A stretch of 64,000 nucleotides of DNA from Lycium barbarum (taxonomy: Eukaryota; Streptophyta; Magnoliopsida; Solanales; Solanaceae): contig NC_083345.1 in the NCBI RefSeq assembly GCF_019175385.1, positions 118,485,657 to 118,549,656 of the forward strand. Direction: 5' to 3'. The notes under the pieces were generated by a model. That model did no database searches. It was given only the letters and a program-made list of their open reading frames with translations, and was not told where the DNA came from. The first letter of the stretch is position 1, and each line of letters starts with the position of its first letter. The position numbers and the translations under genes were made by a program. This document shows, piece after piece, positions 35,283 to 45,526 of the stretch.

Positions 35283-35720
35283 TGGGCAACTTACATAAAC
35301 AACTACCTTTTATAAGCTCCTAACAATATATGACTATAAGTTTGCAATTTACAAACCGTAGCTACTTTTGCAATTTCAGCTGTATTTCCATGTTTTTAAA
35401 TACAGCTGTAAGGTTGCTATCCGAAATACAACTGAATACACCAAATACATGTGACATACATCTGACCAAATACACTGAAATACAGTCCAATACAGTGAAA
35501 TGTTAGGTTGCTATTCGAAATACATCAAATACATATGACCTGAATACAGTGCAACCCAATTTTGTTAATACACGAAAATATAGTCGAAATTGTAATTTCT
35601 CAGAAAAAGAATGTGGACAGCGGGATTCGAACTTGGGCGCGCAAGGATAAAGCACATGCCCAATGACCACTTCATAAATAGCTCTTAGAAGTAGTTATGA
35701 AATGTAAATTTTTTTCTCAA
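35283..35720 (-). mobile_element. Unclassified repeat with tRNA-like B box and ATACA motifs
   Basis: On the minus strand a B-box-like AGTTCGAATCCC (35622-35633) follows GCATGTGCTTTATCCTTGCG, tRNA-like spacing for a SINE or tRNA relic. Next to it, 35380-35590 has many AAATACA/GAATACA motifs. A full cloverleaf cannot be drawn, so it is not called a tRNA. Confidence 0.4.
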
Positions 35721-36365
35721 AATCTTAGCCTTCTTGGCCTTCTTAGGCTTGGCCCAACAAACAATTATCAAACAAATTTATTCCGTAATTTGACTTCCAA
35801 AGATGAAGAATGAACAGTGAAGACCTCTTTAAAATCATGTTTGGACTTTGGAGAAGTCTTTCGAAGAGTAGTAATTTGTCGTTGGTCAATTCATTTGATA
35901 AGTGTTTTTATTTCTTGAAATAAGAAAACTTTTAGCTCTTCTCGACAATAAGAAAACAATTACTTTTGTTGCTGCTCAAAATCACATTATCTTTTTTTTA
36001 ACGCAACTCAACTTTCCAAGAGAATTAATTTTTGAAAAAAACATATTCTTAAATTCCAAGAAGCTTTGCCAAATAAAGTTTAACTGAGATTCTATGAATA
36101 GTTTATCGACCACTAAAATTATTTGTTCATACTATAAAATCCAAAAAGTTATAACGCTACTTTTAGAGTATGAAATCTAGACAGTTCACTTTGCCTAATG
36201 CCAATCTAAAATTTGAATTTCATATTTATCGCTTATACTAACCTAATCTCAATTAACCCCTAGATATTCACAAATCACAATTTACAGATTATAGAGTGAG
36301 ATCAAATTATGGTAGAAGATTTAGAGTTATTAAGCATTCGACACTTCTCAAACTAAGAGGTTTAT
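35721..36365. other. AT-rich sequence, no gene seen
   Basis: Short frames only, with no recognisable features. Confidence 0.5.
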
Positions 36366-36486
36366 AGGGTCAAACCCTCTCTATAACAATCACCCACTAT
36401 AACAACATTTCACTATAATGACTAAGTTTTTTTTTTTGGAACTGCTTTTTATGTTATGTTATTATATGTCCTCTATTACAACATTG
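36366..36486 (+). mobile_element. Left part of a CTCTCTATAAC-type MITE, interrupted
   Basis: GGGTCAAACCCTCTCTATAAC and ACTATAACAACATTTCACTA match the left arm of the repeat at 29976. The copy stops at 36486 where a copia-type LTR begins, so this MITE is taken as the outermost host of the nest; its other half would lie beyond the window. Confidence 0.5.
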
Positions 36487-36725
36487 TGTTGGAAATAATA
36501 ATTCAAAATTGTAGGAAACCAAATTTGATTAGGATTTGATATTTTAATTCATGTCTAGTTGGGATTTATAATCAAATTAATATAAGAATAAGTTTTCCTG
36601 TTTTGAGTTAAATTAGGTTTCTTACTATTATAAATAGGGGATGCTGCTAACTATTTTCATAACAAGAGAAAAAAAAGATATATTGTAGAGAACTTTAAGA
36701 TATTTATAATAAATATTTTCCATCA
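36487..36725 (+). mobile_element. 5' LTR of a copia-type element (239 bp)
   Basis: The segment runs from TGTTGGAAATAATAATTC to ATTTTCCATCA, with a TATA box TATAAATA at 36629-36636 and a short leader. A tRNA-Met-like primer site follows directly, which marks it as a 5' LTR and not a solo copy. The internal region is cut after 76 bp by the Tekay insertion and resumes at 63473. The 3' LTR is not in the window. The short LTR suits a copia or TRIM/LARD-type element. Confidence 0.65.
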
Positions 36726-36728
36726 AAT

Positions 36729-36740
36729 TGCTATTAGAGC
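36729..36740 (+). promoter_or_regulatory. Primer-binding site of the copia-type element
   Basis: TGCTATTAGAGC differs at two positions from TGGTATCAGAGC, the complement of the initiator tRNA-Met 3' end, and sits 3 bp after the LTR. Confidence 0.55.
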
Positions 36741-36801
36741 TTCTACGATCCAGGTGGAGAATCAAAGAACTTTCGCGGCAGGTGGGCGACTATAACCTAT
36801 A

Positions 36802-37299
36802 TGTAACAACCCGTTTGGCCGTTATAGCTCTTTTGGCACTTTCGCCACTTCCGAGCATTAATTGACTCACTTTTGACCCGAAGTTGACTTTTGGCCAAAC
36901 GGACCTTTTCCGGAGTTTCGTCAACTCCGAGAGGTCCGAATAATTGTTTAGAACCTATATGTATGATTGGTTTGGTTCCCAATGCATCTTGGGACTTTGG
37001 ATGAGAAATGGGAAGTAGGCACCGGTGGTTGACTCGGTCAACGAGACCTTCGTTGGAAATTTCGAGACCACTAGTGCGTTCGCACCGTATTTTTGTATGG
37101 GTTTAGGTGGTCGGGTTGTGAGCAGATGGCCTCGGGAATAACCCGGATTTTCGATTGAAACTTAGAAAATTTATGGGAAATCTGGTGTCTGGTGCCCGCA
37201 ACGGCGGCACCAGAGCCGCCCCAGCGGCACCGCTATGGCAGTGTGATGACCGCTGGGGCAGTCACGAATGATTTAGGCTTTACCGCTACTGCTGTGGCC
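36802..37299 (+). mobile_element. Tekay 5' LTR, left segment
   Basis: It aligns from its first base with the 3' LTR at 60524 (CTCTTTTGGCACTTTCGCCA, GGCACCGGTGGTTGAC). It stops at GCTGTGGCC, where the Athila element enters. A GC-rich block of CAGCGGCACCGCTATGG-type repeats ends this segment and continues at 53139. Confidence 0.93.
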
Positions 37300-37449
37300 T
37301 GATGTGGCGTGATTTTACGCCACAATCAATGTTTTTTGGCTATAAGTTTTACTTGTTTTTAAGCAAGCCTATGTGATTTTACGTGGTTTTTAGTGTTTTT
37401 CAGGTAAAGGAACAAATTCGGCATAATAACAGTTAGAAGTGCAGAACCA

Positions 37450-37800
37450 GGTCGTAAACTCAGTTTACGGTCTGTATTCTGAAATACAGACCGTATTCCA
37501 TGGTCGTATTAATGGATACCAGAACCAGAAAGGCAGGTTGAGAAGATGGTGATTTACGAGCTCAGTTTATGGACCGTATTTTAGTTTACGGTCCGTATTC
37601 CAACACGTATTTAACCATTCGAGCAATGGGTAGAAAGTCTGAATTGTGGAAGTTGAAAGACGACCAAGCAGTTTACGGGCTGTAAACCACTTTACGGTCC
37701 GTATTTCAAAAGATGGAATTTGCTCACAACTGAAGGACGACTGGATCGTAAACCACTTTACGGTCCGTAAATCACTTTACGGACCATATTTCGTAACGAC
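37450..37800. repeat. TTTACGGTCCGTA palindrome cluster in Athila 5' LTR
   Basis: About ten copies of TTTACGGTCCGTA or its near-identical complement (TACGGACCGTATT, ACGGGCTGTAAACC) occur within 350 bp, ending 40 bp before the TATA box. The 3' LTR has the same at 51870-52210. Confidence 0.88.
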
Positions 37801-37842
37801 GGGACCAAAGTGCAAATCTTTAACTTTTGTATTTTCAAAACC

Positions 37843-37850
37843 TATAAATA
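37843..37850 (+). promoter_or_regulatory. TATA box of Athila 5' LTR
   Basis: TATAAATA in the context AAAACCTATAAATAGTCATT, conserved in the 3' LTR at 52258-52265. It marks the likely U3/R boundary region. Confidence 0.7.
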
Positions 37851-38717
37851 GTCATTATAGGGTTTTTAATAGACATCAGCTATTATATTTTTCTCTCTTG
37901 ACTTAGAACATAAAATTCTCTCTAGTTTTTGAAGATTCAAACATCAATTCAAGTATTATCAATTCATCTTTTCTTCCAAAGTAAGCAATTATGAATTCTT
38001 CAATTTCTTATTTCTTGTTCTTTGTCATGAGTAGCTAAATTCCCTTACTAGGGTTGTGAACCCAATGATGGGTGTTTTGTGATTGGGTTGTGATTGATAT
38101 ACAAATAATGGATTATTAGGGTTTAGTTGTTCTTCATTCTTCATTCATAATTAATGATTGCAAACATTGATTAAAGCCATAAATCTTGATTTATTTGGGA
38201 AAATAATTAGGGTTGGTAAGAATAACTAAAAAGAACTTAAAGCTTTAAACTTTGTTTAATAAATTCACTTAGGAATAAGATGAATTTACTTGGCATGATT
38301 AATCGTTCTTCATGGTCACTTTCTTATATTTGGGAAAATCATAGAAAGACATAATCTTTATTTGTTGGGAAATAGTACAGATTCACATAGAGATTAAGTG
38401 TATTCATATAATGATCAATTATAAGTATATCAAGATCAATACCCATGATCATACACCCTATCTAGCGGGGACACAACCTTAGTTTCTTTTACCATAAATT
38501 TCCTCCAAAGCAATAGTTTAGCAATTAGTTATAGAAAAACCAACTTTTACCAAAATCATCGGATTAAGATATTAGACCTAGAACTTAGCATCTACGACTT
38601 TGGTAACCTTTTCACACCATATTCCCTGTGGGATTCGACCCCAACCTTGTTGGGTTACTATATTTGACAACGTCCGCGTTATACCATTAATAGGTGTAAT
38701 TTGAGCGTATCAAATTT

Positions 38718-38735
38718 TGGCGCCGTTGCTGGGGA
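38718..38735 (+). promoter_or_regulatory. Athila primer-binding site (tRNA-Asp)
   Basis: TGGCGCCGTTGCTGGGGA matches the 3' end of plant tRNA-Asp at 17 of 18 positions (T for C at position 13). This primer is typical of Athila elements. Confidence 0.9.
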
Positions 38736-38832
38736 ATACGGTTTTGAAATTACTAAATAGTGTTTGCTTTGATTGAAGTCTTTTGCTTATTCCATCACAC
38801 CTTGTTTGCTACTCCGTGTAAACCAGGTGAAC

Positions 38833-39551
38833 ATGAATCAAAATCAGCAAAATCAACGTGTTGGTAACCAGGGGAATCGGTTGAACAATCAGGCGAATGA
38901 ATCTGATGACGAGAATATTTTCGCTGATCTTGTTCCAGAGGAGGACTATGCATTTGCTATTGTTCAGCCTCGAGTTGGAGCTGCTACGGTGAAAATTGAC
39001 TCCTTTCTATACCAGCTGTTTATACTTGAGGGATACTTTCGGAACTCTACCGAGAATGACCCTCAACGTCATTTGCAGAATTTTGTTGATGTGTAAGCTA
39101 ATCACATCCAGAACAACGTTCCACAAGATGCTATTCGGTTGAGGTTATTCAAATATTCCTTAGCTGGAGAGGCAAGAACATGGTTCGAGAAACTGCCCAG
39201 AAATTCAATTACTTCGTCGGCAGAGATGGTGACTGCTTTTCTCACAAAGTGGTACCCCCTAGCAAGAAGGCTGAAATTCGTGACAAGATTTATGAGTTTA
39301 AGCAGCGACCGGGGGAACAACTATATGAAGCCTGGGAGAGATTCAAGGAATATTTGCAGAAGAGCCCGAATCATGGTTTTCCGAAACATATATTGATGGA
39401 GAAATTCTACCGAGGGTTAGATCCAGTGACACAGTCAGTAGCCAGTAATACAGCTGATGGTTGTTTTAAGAACAAGACCTTTCGACGAGTGACCACCATA
39501 CTTAACAAACTGACAACTCATAATCAGGCTTGACACTCAAACAATGCTGAT
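38833..39551 (+). pseudogene. gag: Athila gag, N-terminal and capsid part (broken)
   Basis: ATG at 38833 starts MNQNQQNQRVGNQGNRLNNQ, and the capsid-like region follows (SFLYQLFILEGYFRNSTEND, RLRLFKYSLAGEARTWFEKL, EQLYEAWERFKEYLQKSPNH, GFPKHILMEKFYRGLDPVTQ). These are hallmarks of Athila gag. A stop at 39094-39096 and a frameshift near 39270 break it. After the shift it is in frame with the long 39552 frame, separated only by TGA at 39531-39533 where CGA to TGA is likely. It would form the particle shell. Confidence 0.88.
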
Positions 39552-41770
39552 GTGGTACCGTATGGTAGTGCTATGATCCAGAATATAGTGAAGGAGAATC
39601 AAGACACCCAGCAAACATTGGCAGAACTTGCAACAAATATTTCCTTGCTGACGAAGAAATTTGATGAATCTCAAATCAAGAAGGTAAATGTTTGCGAGGA
39701 TGATACAGTTTTGCCAAAAGGGATGTACCATGCTCAAGATGGTCCGTTCCTTGATGGGCCACCTATGCAGGTTGAAGATGCTAATTATGTTTATAACTCT
39801 CAAGGGGGTTATCAGAATCAGAATTTCCAAGGTGGTTATCAGAATCAGAATCAATGGAGACCTCAGCAAGGTCAAGGTGCTTACAACAACTCTGGGAACT
39901 ACAACAATAATTATGGTGGTGCGAACCAAGGGAGCTACAACAACAACAACAATTTTGGGAACAAGAGTTCCAATCCTTATATACCACCAAAAGGGCAGTC
40001 AACAGAGCAGGGTAGTTCGAAGGTTGAAGCAATGCTTGAGAAGATTCTAGCAAATCAATCTAAGTCTGAAAGGACTTTATCTGGGCTGACAGAAACAGTG
40101 GGTTCCCATACAGCGGCTATTCAGAAGCTTAAGTCGCAGATGAGGGATATTTCTAGAGAGCAGCACCCTCCTAAAAAGGGAGGACTTCCAAGTGACACTA
40201 TTCCGAATCCCAAGAATGGGGGAGGCGGTGTAGACCGTGTGTTTGCCATCACCACTAGAAGTGGTAAAACTATACAGGGGGCTGCTGAGAAGGTGATTGA
40301 TCTTGAGCCGATAGATGAAGAGAATGAGGTGCAGTCTGAAGCACCCATTATTGCTGATGAGATTCCTACTGACAAGAGGGTTGCTAATATTCCAGAGATG
40401 GTGAGGGAAGCTGATAACATAAGCAAGAAAGCTGTAAAAGGGGCTCTCCGCCCTTTGATGCAACTTTTCAAATCTAAACCTCCTTTTCCTCAGAGGTTGG
40501 TAAAGAAGAAGGAAGATGCTAAGTTTGAGAAGTTTTATGATCAGCTGAAGCAGTTATCTCTGAATTTTCCCTTCTTGGAAGCTGTCAAGGAGATGCCCGG
40601 TTTTGCGAAATATTTGAAGGATCTGCTGACCAAGAAGAAAATGGTGCAGCATGAAACCGTGAGTTTGACTCACACTGTGAGTTCCATCATTTCAACTACA
40701 ACTGTGCAGAAAAAAGGAGATCCTGGGGTTTTCACCATTCCTTGTTCTATTGGACACCATGATTTTGCTCGTGCTTTGTGTGATAATGGGGCGAGTATAA
40801 ATTTGATGCCCCTTGCTATATATAAACAATCAGGTTTGGGGATGCCAAGGCCGACTACAATGAGATTGCAGATGGCTGATAGGTCTATCAAAAGACCTGT
40901 TTGGGTGGTTGATGATGTAATTGTGCGGGTTGGTGATTTTATGTTGCTCGCTGATTTTGTGATTCTTGACTGTGCTATTGATCGGGACATTCCTATCATT
41001 CTGGGGAGACGTTTCCTTGCTACAGGGAGGGCTCTGATGGATTCGGAAAAAAGTGAAATCAAGTTTGGAGTCAACAATGAAGAAGTGACTTGTCAGGCTA
41101 GCAAAATGATGAAGTTACCAAGTGCTTACGAGAGTATTTCGGTAATTGATTCATTCGATGTTGTTGATGAAACAGTGGAATTCAAGATGGAAGAAGAGAG
41201 TTTGGGTGAGGCTTTAACTGGTATTCTTATGAATTTCAATGCTGAAGACATGGAAGGCTATGTGGAGACAGTAAATTCACTTGTTGGGTTGGGCTCATAT
41301 ACATACCACCCAAAGAAGCTGAATCTTGATTTGGAAAATAGAACAACTCCTCCAGCGAAGCCTTCGATCATTGAGCCACCTAAGTTGGAGCTTAAGCAGC
41401 TCCCATCACATCTGAGATATGAGTTCCTTGGTCCGAACAATACATTACCGGTGGTTGTTTCAGCCCTATTGACTAAGGAGCAGATTTTGCAGCTTTTGGA
41501 GGTGTTGAGGGAGTATAGGCGTGCTATTGGTTGGACCATACCAGACATTTGAGGTATTCCATTTGGGATCTGTGAGCACAAAATTCAGTTGGAGGAGGGT
41601 AGCAAACCGAGTGTAGAGCATCAGAGGCGACTGGACGAAAATATGCAAGAGGTCGTCAAGAAAGAGATCATCAAATGGCTGGATGCGGGCGTGGTTTACC
41701 CAATCGCTGATAGTAAATGGGTGAGCCCAGTCTAATGTGTTCCTAAGAAGGGCGGCATCACTGTTGTGCC
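39552..41770 (+). pseudogene. gag-pol: Athila gag C-terminus, protease and reverse-transcriptase N-terminus
   Basis: A 666-codon open frame (to 41552). Residues about 60-160 are a Q/N/G-rich gag tail with repeated GGYQNQN. About 225-240 hold ITTRSGKTIQG. About 390-510 are the aspartic protease, with CDNGASINLMP as active site and IPIILGRRFLATGRALMD near its end. The last 60 residues start the reverse-transcriptase approach (LPSHLRYEFLGPNNTLPVVV). TGA at 41550 and TAA at 41733 interrupt the same frame; CGA to TGA and CAA to TAA are inferred from family sequence. The frame runs on to GGITVV, where the solo LTR enters at 41771. It is in phase with 44435 once the insert and one duplication are ignored. 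Confidence 0.9.
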
Positions 41771-44434
41771 TGTGAACACCTAATTTTTGACCGAACATGA
41801 GTTTTACATCATTTTTAGTGTTTAAATATTTCTTTTAGGTTTAGTTAGATATTTTAATTTTTATCTCATTTTTAGTAAGTCTTACATTTAAAGATCGAAA
41901 ACTTCAAAAATAAGAGTCACATTTTAGGATAAGTTTGATTTTCATTTTTCAAAAAATAAAAAAATAAAATAAAATCTGCAAACCTAAACAAAATCCCTAA
42001 CCTACATGTTTCCCCACCCCCCTAAAACTCTCACCAAATAACCAAATCCTAAACACCCCTCACTTCACGTTACTATCCCTTATCCCCATTCCCTTTTTTT
42101 TCTCCTTCTTCCTCTCACACGATCCGTCACAAAAAACAAATATATATCCATGCACGCACACATCAGTAAAAAAAAAAAAGGAGAACAACAGAGAGTAGAG
42201 AAAAGCACATCAGAAGCAGTAAAAAAAAATCAGTAAGCAAAGAGAGCAAAATACAAAGTAAAAAAAAAAAATACATTGAGAGCAAAGAGAGAAAAAAAAT
42301 ACCAATTTCGAAAGGGTTTGGTCTGAATGCTAAGTTGGAGTTCGAGGTATCTGCTCACGGTTTTGCGTTTGTGGACCAGAAAGTTAGCGCTGTTAACTTT
42401 GGAAATCGTTAGAGTATAGCCATTTTCTTGTTGCGAATTAATCTACGCAAAGGTAACAGTCCATCTTCCTTGTATGATTAAATATCATGATTATATGAGA
42501 CCTTATTCCATTGTTATGAAGTTGTTAATATTTCACATGTGTCTAACTGGTTATTATTCTTTGACTTTATATTATGAATCACGTTCAAATTTTTGCATCG
42601 TTAAATTAAAGGTAAGATTGATGAAATGTGTAATTGTTAATTTACAAATAAAGGTGCAGCGTTTGGCTTTAATAGCATAAAAAGTTGTACTTTGATTACG
42701 TGTTATCTACTTTTAAAAAACTTATGATTACTTCAAGTGTTTAAATGGATTTTTCATTTCTTTGGTTAATCTATTTTGCCATGTTATATAATGCTTATTG
42801 GTTTAATGTTTGGTACAGTAGTTAAACGTTTTTTTTGGGTACTTAATTAACTATGTTTTTTTAATACGCAAATGTGTTGACACTTAAAAGAAGTCCAGCC
42901 CTTTAAATTAGTTGAAGACTTGTCACGATACATGAAATTTCTATTAAAACAAAGTTTGAGAAGGAAAGTAATGTCGTAGGACTTTTCAGGCTTCAGCAAA
43001 CTTTATTGTTTTCAAGTTAAAAGGTTTCCACTTGAGTAGTATGATTTGCACTTTTATACGCTAACACCAAATCTGCAGTACCACAAGCATTAATATTTAT
43101 AGGTGTTAGTTGTTTTTTAAAAAAAACCGAAAAAAAAAAACAGAGAGAGCAAAAACAAAAGAACAATTTCAGTAAAAAAAAAAAAGAGTATTTTAGCAAA
43201 ATAGCTTTAAAAATTTGAGTTTGGTTCTTATTTGACTCTCCCGTCAACGAGCAGATTCACGATTTATAAAGGAACTTCCACATTTAAGTTTTTTTTTGTT
43301 CTTTGTTTTGATTGAAGTAAATTTGTGTATATGGATAATTTTATTTATAAATTAAATGGTGTAGTATTTTAGCTCATGCTATAATGCTGATGATGTTTTG
43401 CTATTTTTTTAAAAATGATTCAAAATTGATTCTTGGAGGTATTTGGTTGTCTTAGATAGTTTTTCTCTTTGATGTTAGATAAGCATGCCATTAAAATGTT
43501 CATCTTGATTTACAGTCCTTTGATTTAGTCGTATACTAATACAAATAATTTTAAATCGGTATCTTCGCTTTGAGCCGTACATTTTGAGGGAAATCGTATC
43601 CTTGTGTGAATGTGTTATATATGTGTTTCATTTTTATGATGAAAGGTGTAAGTATTAGCAGTAAGTATCCAACGATAGTAGCATATTTGATATGGATTTA
43701 CACTCATAGTTCTATCTTGTTTTAATATTTCCAAGTTATTTGTAAATATGTTCATTATTCAAGTTTTGCACGTGAACGATTTTATTCTGAATTGAAGGCA
43801 TACAAGTGATTTTTATTTTTTAAGAAAAATTTGAGATGTAGTTGACAACCCATTCCTGCTAAGGTATAAAAGTTTATAGTTAATTATTTTAAGTGGTAAT
43901 TATGTTAATGGTCCATTTTAAGACCCAATTAAATAAGTTAGAGATGACCGAGATGAGATGTGAATTATTTCAATCCTGTTGTTCCATAAAATAATAAAAG
44001 AAAAAGAGCGAAAGGAATATATATGAGGGAGTGAGGCATGGCCAAAAATATAAGTCATTATGTTCAAAGCGAATAATTGGGCAAACTAGAATTAAGGCAA
44101 GCATGATTTTATCCAAGATTGGTTTAAGCCTAACATTAGTGGGTAAAAGCGACCGTGCTAGAACCACGGGACTTGGGGAATGCCTAATACCTTCTCCCCG
44201 GTCAATAGAATTCCTTACTCGGACTTTTGTTTTCGCAGACCAATAAAAATAGAGTCATTTCCTTTTGTTTAGGGATTCATAAGGTGACTTGGAACACCAA
44301 AACTCAATTCCAAGTGGAGACTCTGTAATAAATAAAATAATCCCTTTTCAAAACGTCACTTTAATTGGAAAAACCCTTTTTAAATAAAAACAAATCAAAT
44401 TTATTTTTATTTAAGAAAAAAAAAGGGTGTGACA
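41771..44434 (+). mobile_element. Solo LTR (2,664 bp) inside Athila pol, TSD GTGCC
   Basis: It starts TGTGAACACCTAATTTTTG and ends AAAGGGTGTGACA. The perfect 5-bp duplication GTGCC lies at 41766-41770 and 44435-44439. There is no primer site, coding region or second LTR. The terminal style and the phrase AGTGGAGACTCTG near its end recall Tat/Ogre-type gypsy LTRs, but the clade is uncertain. It splits the Athila reverse transcriptase between GGITVV and NAKNELIP. Reading frames inside it are chance. Confidence 0.9.
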
Positions 44435-45526
44435 GTGCCGAATGCAAAGAATGAGTTGATCCCGACTAGAACTGTCACCGGATGGAGAGTTTGCATGGAC
44501 TATCGCAAGCTCAATACAGCCACTTGCAAGGACCATTTCCCTATGCCCTTCATTGATCAGATGCTTGATAGGTTAGCAGGGTGTTCCTACTATTGTTTCC
44601 TTGATGGTTATTCGGGCTACAATCAGATCAACATCGCTTTGGAGGATCAGGAGAAGACCACTTTTACTTGTCCTTATGGGACATTTGCATTCAGCCGGAT
44701 GCCGTTTGGTTTGTGTAATGCACCAGCCACTTTTCAGAGGTGCATGATGTCAAATTTCTTTGACATGGTAGAGGATTTCTTGGAGGTGTTCATGGATGAC
44801 TTTTCTGTGGTGGGTGATTCATTTGAAGATTGTCTTGGCCATCTGGGTCAAGTGCTAAAAAGGTGTGAGGAGACCAATCTGGTGCTAAACTGGGAGAAGT
44901 GCCATTTTATGGTGAAGGAAGGAATCGTCCTCGGTCACAAAATCTCTGAAAAGGGAATCGAGGTCGATCAAGGAAAAATTGATGTGATTGCAAAACTTCC
45001 TCCACCTATCTCAGTCAAAGGTGTCCGAAGTTTCTTGGGACATGCTGGGTTCTACAGGCGCTTCATCAATGATTTCTCAAAAATTGCCAATCCGTTGTGC
45101 AAGCTTCTTGAAAAAGAGGCTAAATTTGTATTTGGTGATAAGTGCCAGAAGGCGTTTGAGGAGTTAAAAGAGCGTTTCACTACTGTTCCTATTATTGTTG
45201 CTCCTGACTGGTCCCTGCCATTTGAACTGATGTGTGATGCTAGTGGTTTTGCAATAGGTGCTGTGCTTGGGCAGAGGCACAACAAAATTATGCACCCGAT
45301 CTATTATGCCAGCACAACACTGAATGCTGCACAGGTGAATTACACAGTGACGGAGCAAGAGCTGCTTGCCATTGTATTTGCTTTTGTGAAATTTCGGGCT
45401 TACTTGTTGGGGTCCAAAGTAGTGGTTTACACTGATCATGCTGCCTTGAGATTCCTCATGGAAAAGAAGGAAGCAAAGCCGCGACTGATCAGATGGGTGC
45501 TATTGCTGTAAGAGTTTGATTTTGAG
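44435..45526 (+). pseudogene. pol: Athila reverse transcriptase and RNase H
   Basis: The frame 44429-45511 continues the reverse transcriptase after the insert: [60 protein letters not shown], and the catalytic [12 protein letters not shown] (about 44787-44820). RNase H follows from [20 protein letters not shown] through [20 protein letters not shown] to [16 protein letters not shown]. All expected acidic residues are visible. TAA at 45509 stops it, where CAA (Gln) is normal in the family; the next frame carries on in phase. Apart from that stop the domain is well kept, so this is a recently dead element. Confidence 0.93.

Larger units (their letters stand above)
37300..38718 (+). mobile_element. 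Athila 5' LTR
   Basis: It aligns throughout with 51722-53133 with few differences. It has a palindrome cluster (37450-37800), a TATA box TATAAATA at 37843-37850, then a leader. The expected CA terminus is at 38711-38712, but the 3' copy shows that AATTTT after it is also part of the inserted repeat. Confidence 0.9.

Noticed and set aside
35590..35660. Possible minus-strand tRNA gene
   Set aside because: It has a good B box, but no acceptor stem or cloverleaf can be drawn.
37646..37906. 86-codon frame in the Athila 5' LTR
   Set aside because: It runs through the palindrome cluster (repeated VNHFTVR) and the TATA box and has no family match.
39537..40471. Minus-strand frames opposite Athila gag and protease
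   Set aside because: They are shadows of the plus-strand coding region; the plus frame shows the conserved motifs.
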